Assembly (NCBI GenBank): GCA_938002955.1 | Contig: CALLAA010000082.1 | Span: 1-37,262, forward strand | Reading direction: 5' to 3' | Length of the DNA stretch: 37,262 nucleotides | Source of the DNA: an uncultured Acidimicrobiales bacterium | Lineage (GTDB): Bacteria; Actinomycetota; Acidimicrobiia; Acidimicrobiales; SHLQ01 | In this document: positions 32,882 through 37,262 of the stretch, piece by piece | Layout: every line of letters starts with the position of its first letter | How positions within the stretch are numbered: the first letter of the stretch is position 1 | The notes under the pieces: generated by a model | Told to the model about the DNA's origin: nothing | Seen by the model: only the letters and a program-made list of their open reading frames with translations | The model's database searches: none | Program-made: the position numbers and the translations under genes

Positions 32882-32910
32882 TTCGCTGTCGGTGATCTAC
32901 GATTGTGATC

Positions 32911-33744
32911 ATGTCGCTGAGCATTGATCGTCTCTCCCCAGCCCTCGGTGCCGAGATCTCCGGCCTCGATTCGAACACCGAGATCACCGCTGACCTCGCC
33001 GATCAACTGCACGCCCTCCTCATGGAGCATCAGGTGATCTTCATGCGAGACTTCGACCTCGCTCCGGCCAAAATGACCGAGCTCGGGCAGGCGCTCGGCA
33101 CCCTCGGGGCTCGCCATCACTCCTATGTGACCCATCCCGACAGCGACGACGTCGTGATCATCGAATGGAAAGACGACGACCTTCCCGACGCAGCCGAATG
33201 GCACAGCGACATGACCTATCGGGAGACCCCTCCCTTCGCTTCGATTCTCAAGGGGGTCGTGATTCCGCCCGCTGGCGGCGACACCCTCTGGGCCAGCATG
33301 TATTCGGTCTACGACTCGCTTCCAGCGGGCATGAAAGCCGACCTCGCAGAACTCGAAGCCGTGCACGACATGGGCGCCTTCCGCACCCCTGCCTATCGAG
33401 AAGGCGGCAACGACGGAATCCTCGAGGCATACACAAACGCAAAGACCGCCGTGCATCCAATGGTGTCGCACCACCCGGTCACCGGCCGGCCGTACCTAAA
33501 TGTGAGCGAGTCGTTCACTCGCTTCATCATCGGCCTGTCGGCGCCTGAAGGTGGCCGACTGCTCACCGAACTATTCGATCGGATCAACCGACCCGAACAT
33601 CACGTGCGCCTGCGCTGGAAGCCGAACACGATGGCGATCTGGGACAACCGAGGCACCCAGCACTACGCGGTGATCGACTATCTCCCGAACCGCCGGGTCA
33701 TGCACCGCGTCGCCGTCGTTGAGGACGCTCGCCAGCCCGTGTGA
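32911..33744 (+). CDS. TauD/TfdA-family 2-oxoglutarate-dependent dioxygenase
   Basis: This encodes 277 residues from ATG 32911. The 2-His-1-carboxylate iron site is H98-x-D100 (AEWHSDMTYRETPP) and His251 (WDNRGTQHYAVIDY), with Arg261/Arg262 after it for 2-oxoglutarate. The N-terminal LGAEISGLD and GARHHSYVTHPD are family-typical. Relatives hydroxylate the carbon beside sulfonate, aryloxyacetate (TfdA) or alkyl sulfate and release sulfite, phenol or sulfate. Which substrate applies here is not readable. It is followed 12 nt later by a MOSC gene and then a dehalogenase-like gene, so it may be the first step of a small catabolic unit. A TetR-type palindrome precedes it. Confidence 0.93.
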   Translation: MSLSIDRLSPALGAEISGLDSNTEITADLADQLHALLMEHQVIFMRDFDLAPAKMTELGQALGTLGARHHSYVTHPDSDDVVIIEWKDDDLPDAAEWHSDMTYRETPPFASILKGVVIPPAGGDTLWASMYSVYDSLPAGMKADLAELEAVHDMGAFRTPAYREGGNDGILEAYTNAKTAVHPMVSHHPVTGRPYLNVSESFTRFIIGLSAPEGGRLLTELFDRINRPEHHVRLRWKPNTMAIWDNRGTQHYAVIDYLPNRRVMHRVAVVEDARQPV

Positions 33745-33756
33745 CAAGATCGCCCG

Positions 33757-34470
33757 ATGGACCTACGAATTCGTTCCATCTGGCGCTACCCGGTGAAGTC
33801 GATTGGCGGCGAGCAGCTCGACTCCGCCCCGGTTGCCACGACCGGCATTGTCGGCGATCGCTCATTCGGCATACGCGATATCGAGACCGGCCTCACCCTG
33901 ACGGCGCGGCGCCAGCCCGAGCTGCTCTTCGCCTCAGCTACATGGTCGGCTGGTTCGGTCCAGATCACGCTGCCAGATGGCACAACGACAGATAGCGACG
34001 CCGACCTATCGAACTGGCTGGGCAAGCCCGTCGAGCTCGTCGAAGCAGGCGCAGGCCCGGGTCGGTATGAGAACCCGATGGACGTCGAGAACGACGCCGA
34101 CTGGGTGCAATGGGACGGACCGGAGGACACCTTTCACGACAGTGGACGAACCCGAGCATCTTTGGTGAGCACGTCGAGCCTTCGAGCGTGGGCTCCCGAG
34201 CGGTTCCGCAAGAACTTCATCTGTGACGGCATGGGCGAGGACGAACTCGTGGGCGCGCACATCACCATTGGTGACGCAGCATTCGCCGTGACCAAACGTG
34301 TCGATCGCTGCGTGATGGTGACGAGGCCCCAGCCAGGAATCGAACGAGACCTCTCGGTTTTGAAGACCATCAACGCCGAAAGCCAATCCGCACTCGGCAT
34401 TGGTCTGACGGTCGACCGGGCCGGAAGTGTCACCATCGGCGATGCTGTTGCTAGCGCTTCTGGTTCCTGA
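33757..34470 (+). CDS. MOSC-domain protein (MOSC_N + MOSC)
   Basis: This encodes 237 residues from ATG 33757. The N-terminal beta-barrel (IRSIWRYPVKSIGGEQLDSA then VGDRSFGIRD) is the MOSC_N region, and the C-terminal MOSC domain carries the conserved Cys in KRVDRCVMVTRPQPGIERD plus LSVLKTI. Related proteins (YcbX, MARC) bind molybdenum cofactor at this Cys and reduce N-hydroxylated or similar compounds; others act in sulfur-carrier reactions. No fused ferredoxin domain is present, so a partner must supply electrons. It sits between the dioxygenase and the dehalogenase-like gene (1-nt overlap). Confidence 0.92.
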   Translation: MDLRIRSIWRYPVKSIGGEQLDSAPVATTGIVGDRSFGIRDIETGLTLTARRQPELLFASATWSAGSVQITLPDGTTTDSDADLSNWLGKPVELVEAGAGPGRYENPMDVENDADWVQWDGPEDTFHDSGRTRASLVSTSSLRAWAPERFRKNFICDGMGEDELVGAHITIGDAAFAVTKRVDRCVMVTRPQPGIERDLSVLKTINAESQSALGIGLTVDRAGSVTIGDAVASASGS

Positions 34471-35603
34471 TGATCGACGACATCGTCAACGACGACTTCG
34501 AGCGATTTAGCCAGGTCGACGATGTCTTCTCACGTTCGATGTGGGACGACCGCATTCGCGACGAACGCAGCGACACGTTCTTCGCCACCTATCGACGACC
34601 CCTCACGAAGTGGCGCAAAGCGAACGGCTTCACCCAACGCGACTACGCCATTCGCAACGCGTCGTGGCACGTCGCCGACATCTTTGCCGAGATGTTCGAG
34701 GACGGCGATCGACGAGACGGCTTTCTCGATCCGCTGTCGATGTTGCGCGACGGGGCGAGCGAGAGAGTCGACGTTGGATCGCCCGAGCAGGCCAGCCGAG
34801 AACTCAAGCAGGTATCGAAAGTGTTCGGTGCCGACCTGATCGGCATTACCAATTTCGACGAACGCTGGGTGTACACCGAACGCTTCAGCGCCTCGGAGAA
34901 AGGCCCCAAGCCCAACGAGTTGCCCGACGGCCTCACCCATGTAGTCGTCATTGGCCAGGAGATGAACGACTCGCTGATCAAAACGGCGCCGTCGGCACTT
35001 TCTGGCACTGCCACGGGTCTTGGCTACTCCACCGATGCCACCGTGCTGCTCGGAATGGCCCAGTACATCCGCAACCTCGGCTACCAAGCGATCGCGTCGA
35101 TGAACGACACCGCACTGGCGATCCCCCTCGCCATGCAAGCTGGCCTCGGCGAATACGGGCGGCACGGTCTGGTTATCAGCCCCGAGCTCGGCCCGCGCTT
35201 TCGCATCGGCAAGATCTTCACGGACATGCCACTCGCGACCGACGCACCGCAGGCGTTCGGGGTCAAGGAGTTCTGCGAACAGTGCGATCGCTGCGCAGAC
35301 AAGTGCCCGGCCAAGGCAATCCCCCACGGCGAACCCAACTGGCAGCCCGTAAACATCTCGAGCATCAAGGGAGTCAAGAAGTGGTCCGTCGATGGCGAGA
35401 AGTGTTTCAGCTACTGGTCGAAGATCAACAGCGACTGTGCGGTCTGTGTCCGCGTCTGTCCGTACACACGTGACTACAGCAAGCGCCGCAACCGACTTTG
35501 GCGACGGTTGGCGGGAACCCGGTTCCGGGGCCTCGCAATGAAGATCCACGACGCGACGGGCGGCAGCGATCGCCTCAAGTCCAACGACTGGTGGGTCGGC
35601 TAA
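34470..35603 (+). CDS. rdhA: Reductive-dehalogenase-like corrinoid/2[4Fe-4S] protein, cytosolic
   Basis: This encodes 377 residues from ATG 34470 (1-nt overlap with the MOSC gene). Two cluster motifs: C269-x2-C272-x2-C275-x3-C279P (FCEQCDRCADKCPAKAIP) and C312-x10-C323-x2-C326-x3-C330P. The spacing in the second is that of reductive dehalogenases. The preceding FGADLIGITNFDERWVY, LGEYGRHGLVISPELGPRFR and IGKIFTDMPLATDAP are also RdhA-like. Epoxyqueuosine reductase (QueG), the related cobalamin enzyme, has AGLGWIGKNS-type sequence instead. There is no twin-arginine signal and no RdhB-type anchor, so it resembles cytosolic catabolic RdhA. The fused flavin/ferredoxin reductase of some catabolic forms is absent. 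It likely binds cobalamin, supplied by the salvage system. A halogenated substrate is predicted, not shown. Confidence 0.8.
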   Translation: MIDDIVNDDFERFSQVDDVFSRSMWDDRIRDERSDTFFATYRRPLTKWRKANGFTQRDYAIRNASWHVADIFAEMFEDGDRRDGFLDPLSMLRDGASERVDVGSPEQASRELKQVSKVFGADLIGITNFDERWVYTERFSASEKGPKPNELPDGLTHVVVIGQEMNDSLIKTAPSALSGTATGLGYSTDATVLLGMAQYIRNLGYQAIASMNDTALAIPLAMQAGLGEYGRHGLVISPELGPRFRIGKIFTDMPLATDAPQAFGVKEFCEQCDRCADKCPAKAIPHGEPNWQPVNISSIKGVKKWSVDGEKCFSYWSKINSDCAVCVRVCPYTRDYSKRRNRLWRRLAGTRFRGLAMKIHDATGGSDRLKSNDWWVG

Positions 35604-35636
35604 GACGCCAGGCGCCCCTGATCGAGTTATGAACGA

Positions 35637-35692
35637 ACCTGGCACCTTTTCGCCAAAAGGTACCAGGTACCTTTTTGGCTATTGGTACCTGG
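35637..35692. repeat. Pair of overlapping palindromes (REP-like) before leuC
   Basis: Hairpin 1 (35637-35668): ACCTGGCACCTTTT-CGCC-AAAAGGTACCAGGT, 13 of 14 bp paired. Hairpin 2 (35663-35692): CCAGGTACC with GGTACCTGG around a loop TTTTTGGCTATT. The unit GGTACC(T/A)GGTACC is repeated in both orientations, the arrangement of REP/BIME-type elements mobilised by RAYT transposases. No RAYT gene is present here. It lies 34 nt after the rdhA stop and 58 nt before leuC, and could also end transcription. Confidence 0.75.
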
Positions 35693-35749
35693 TACCTGGC
35701 ATGCCGTTGGGGTGCCGCAGGCAAAAGCGAGCCAGATAGCCTGCAAGCC

Positions 35750-37159
35750 GTGAGCACCGAAGCCAGAACCCTCAGCCAGAAGGTGTGGGACGACCATGTC
35801 GTCCACTCCGAAGACGGCCAGCCAGATCTCCTCTACGTCGACCTGCACCTCGTGCACGAAGTCACGTCCCCGCAGGCCTTTGATGGTCTTCGGCAGAACG
35901 GCCGGACGGTTCGTCGCCCCGATCTGACGATCGCGACCGAGGATCACAACGTTCCAACCGAGAACATCGATCAGCCAATCGCCGACGAGATCTCCGCCAA
36001 GCAGGTCGAGACGCTTCGGGTCAACACCGACGAGTTCGGCATCACGAACTACCCCATGGGGCACGTCAACCAAGGCATTGTGCACGTCATCGGCCCCGAG
36101 CAGGGTCTGACCCAACCGGGAATGACCATCGTGTGCGGCGATAGCCACACGAGCACCCACGGTGCATTCGGTGCGCTGGCGTTCGGCATCGGCACCAGCG
36201 AGGTCGAGCACGTGCTCGCTACCCAGACGTTGATTCAGCCAGCGCAGGAGACCATGTCGATCACCGTCGACGGTGTGCTTCCTGAGGGCTCCACGGCCAA
36301 GGATGTCGTGCTCGCGATTCTTGCCGCGTGCGATACCGGCGGCGGCATCGGTGCCATTGCTGAGTTCCGTGGTCCGGTCATCGAGGCACTGTCGATGGAA
36401 GGCCGCATGACGGTCTGCAACATGTCGATCGAATTCGGTGCAAAGGCCGGACTCATTGCGCCAGACGAAACGACCTTCGAATACCTGAAGGGTCGCCCAA
36501 ACGCCCCGCAAGGTGCCGATTGGGATGCGGCCGTTGCCTACTGGCGCACGCTCAAGACCGACCAAGGCGCGGTCTTCGATCGCGAGGTCGTCATCCACGG
36601 CGAGGACATCACCCCGCACGTGACCTGGGGAACCAACCCCGGACAGGTCATCAAGCTTTCCGACAATGTGCCAACCCTCGACATGTTCGACGATCCGGTC
36701 GCCCGCGATGCAGCCGAACGAGCACTCGAGTACATGGGCCTCACCGCTGGCATGCCCATGAAGGACGTTGCCGTCGACACCGTCTTCATCGGAAGCTGCA
36801 CCAATAGCCGCATCGAAGACCTTCGGGCAGCAGCCGCTGTCGCACAGGGTCGATCGGTGAAAGACGGCATGCGCACACTCGTCGTACCCGGATCGGGTCT
36901 CGTCAAGAAACAAGCCGAGGCCGAAGGTCTCGACAAGATCTTCATCGACGCCGGTTTCGACTGGCGTGAACCGGGCTGCTCGATGTGCCTGGCAATGAAC
37001 CCGGACAAGCTCACCGAAGGCGAACGTTCGGCCTCTACGTCGAACCGCAACTTCGAAGGGCGCCAAGGCCGCGGTGGACGGACCCACCTGGTCTCCCCCG
37101 CCGTCGCTGCTGCCACCGCAATCGCTGGCACGTTCGCCACCCCAAAGGACTTAGCATGA
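35750..37159 (+). CDS. leuC: 3-isopropylmalate dehydratase large subunit
   Basis: This encodes 469 residues from a GTG at 35750 ([20 protein letters not shown]). A TTG in frame inside the upstream repeat would add 25 unrelated residues and is rejected. Aconitase-superfamily motifs: [55 protein letters not shown] and [13 protein letters not shown], with the three Cys that bind the 4Fe-4S cluster. With LeuD it isomerises 2-isopropylmalate to 3-isopropylmalate in leucine synthesis. Length matches LeuC. The TGA stop overlaps the ATG of the next gene (ATGA). Confidence 0.97.
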   Translation: MSTEARTLSQKVWDDHVVHSEDGQPDLLYVDLHLVHEVTSPQAFDGLRQNGRTVRRPDLTIATEDHNVPTENIDQPIADEISAKQVETLRVNTDEFGITNYPMGHVNQGIVHVIGPEQGLTQPGMTIVCGDSHTSTHGAFGALAFGIGTSEVEHVLATQTLIQPAQETMSITVDGVLPEGSTAKDVVLAILAACDTGGGIGAIAEFRGPVIEALSMEGRMTVCNMSIEFGAKAGLIAPDETTFEYLKGRPNAPQGADWDAAVAYWRTLKTDQGAVFDREVVIHGEDITPHVTWGTNPGQVIKLSDNVPTLDMFDDPVARDAAERALEYMGLTAGMPMKDVAVDTVFIGSCTNSRIEDLRAAAAVAQGRSVKDGMRTLVVPGSGLVKKQAEAEGLDKIFIDAGFDWREPGCSMCLAMNPDKLTEGERSASTSNRNFEGRQGRGGRTHLVSPAVAAATAIAGTFATPKDLA

Positions 37160-37262
37160 GCACACATCACCGCATTTCGGGGATCCGAGCGGAAGTCTCG
37201 GGAGAATCAAGCATGAGTATCCATCGCCGCATTTCGGGGATCCGAGCGGAAGTCTCGGGAGA
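37156..37262 (+). CDS. leuD: Start of probable leuD (3-isopropylmalate dehydratase small subunit), partial
   Basis: An ATG at 37156 overlaps the leuC stop and opens a frame running off the window end: [19 protein letters not shown] then [16 protein letters not shown]. The first 57 bp are a tandem duplication, so the second ATG at 37213 restarts the same peptide with a GGGAGA ribosome site 7 nt upstream provided by the first copy. LeuD normally follows LeuC, and an early RI-G-type strand fits its N-terminus, but the diagnostic VDTDQIIP region lies beyond the window. Which ATG is used is open; the second gives the shorter, more normal protein start. Confidence 0.6.
   Translation, partial: MSTHHRISGIRAEVSGESSMSIHRRISGIRAEVSG
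37156..37262 (+). repeat. 57-bp in-frame tandem duplication at the start of the gene after leuC
   Basis: Unit 1 is 37156-37212; unit 2 starts at 37213 and is cut by the window end after 50 nt. The 37 bases from CCGCATTTCGGGGATCCGAG on are identical in both; four differences lie in the first 14 bases. The period is 57 bp, 19 codons. More copies may follow beyond the window. Confidence 0.92.

Noticed and set aside
34470-35603. Epoxyqueuosine reductase (QueG)
   Set aside because: The second cysteine motif spacing and the LGEYGRHG block fit reductive dehalogenases better; QueG usually has GWIGKN-type sequence there. A tree is needed for a final decision.
34530-35645. Minus-strand open frame of 371 codons
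   Set aside because: It is a shadow of the RdhA-like gene; the Fe-S cysteine motifs are on the plus strand.
35627-37087. Minus-strand open frame of 486 codons
   Set aside because: It is antisense to leuC, where all aconitase-family motifs are on the plus strand.

Overview
The window is about 37 kb of dense, GC-rich bacterial DNA with short intergenic gaps and many 1-4 nt stop/start overlaps (ATGA, GTGA, TTGA). GTG and TTG starts are common. An LAFTG-type C-terminal sorting signal, a MetZ-type sulfhydrylase, acidic-linker lipoproteins, DUF2277 and several acyl-CoA ligase/crotonase genes suggest a high-GC actinobacterium. The best guess, from gene content only, is the class Acidimicrobiia, probably aquatic. 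No rRNA, tRNA, CRISPR array, prophage or intact transposase gene was seen.

Layout. 0-1.2 kb: tail of a sortase-anchored protein, a small membrane protein, and a SIMPL-domain gene broken by a frameshift. 1.3-6.4 kb: three overlapping signalling genes (membrane HisKA_3 kinase, lone receiver, hybrid kinase with GAF/HisKA/HATPase/REC/REC/HPt) with no DNA-binding output. 6.4-9.2 kb: a 2-oxoglutarate/Fe(II) oxygenase resembling the BesD amino-acid halogenase/hydroxylase family, a beta-hydroxyacid dehydrogenase, and a divergent LysR regulator. 9.2-15.3 kb: TauE/SafE permease, a dienelactone-hydrolase-like protein lacking its catalytic residues, DUF1737, a rhodanese next to metZ, greA, an alpha/beta hydrolase and a beta-helix lipoprotein. 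15.3-16.0 kb: a convergent membrane-anchored lipoprotein.

16.1-22.9 kb: a cobalamin riboswitch leading a corrinoid uptake and salvage run (btuF-like, btuC, btuD, cobA, cobU, an unknown lipoprotein, cobT, cobS). cobQ lies separately at 29.3-30.8 kb on the minus strand. 23.0-27.2 kb: two acyl-CoA ligases with look-alike leader hairpins, and a crotonase. 27.3-29.3 kb: DUF2277, a ChaN/EreA-like protein and an aldo/keto reductase. 30.8-32.8 kb: a membrane protein, 1-Cys peroxiredoxin and a signal-peptidase-I homologue whose nucleophile serine is alanine.

32.9-35.6 kb: the most interesting unit, a compact run of TauD/TfdA dioxygenase, MOSC protein and a cytosolic reductive-dehalogenase-like corrinoid/2[4Fe-4S] protein, behind a perfect 8+8 bp operator-like palindrome. 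It could use the cobalamin that the salvage cluster supplies. 35.6-37.3 kb: REP-like palindromes, leuC, and the start of a probable leuD whose first 57 bp are tandemly duplicated.
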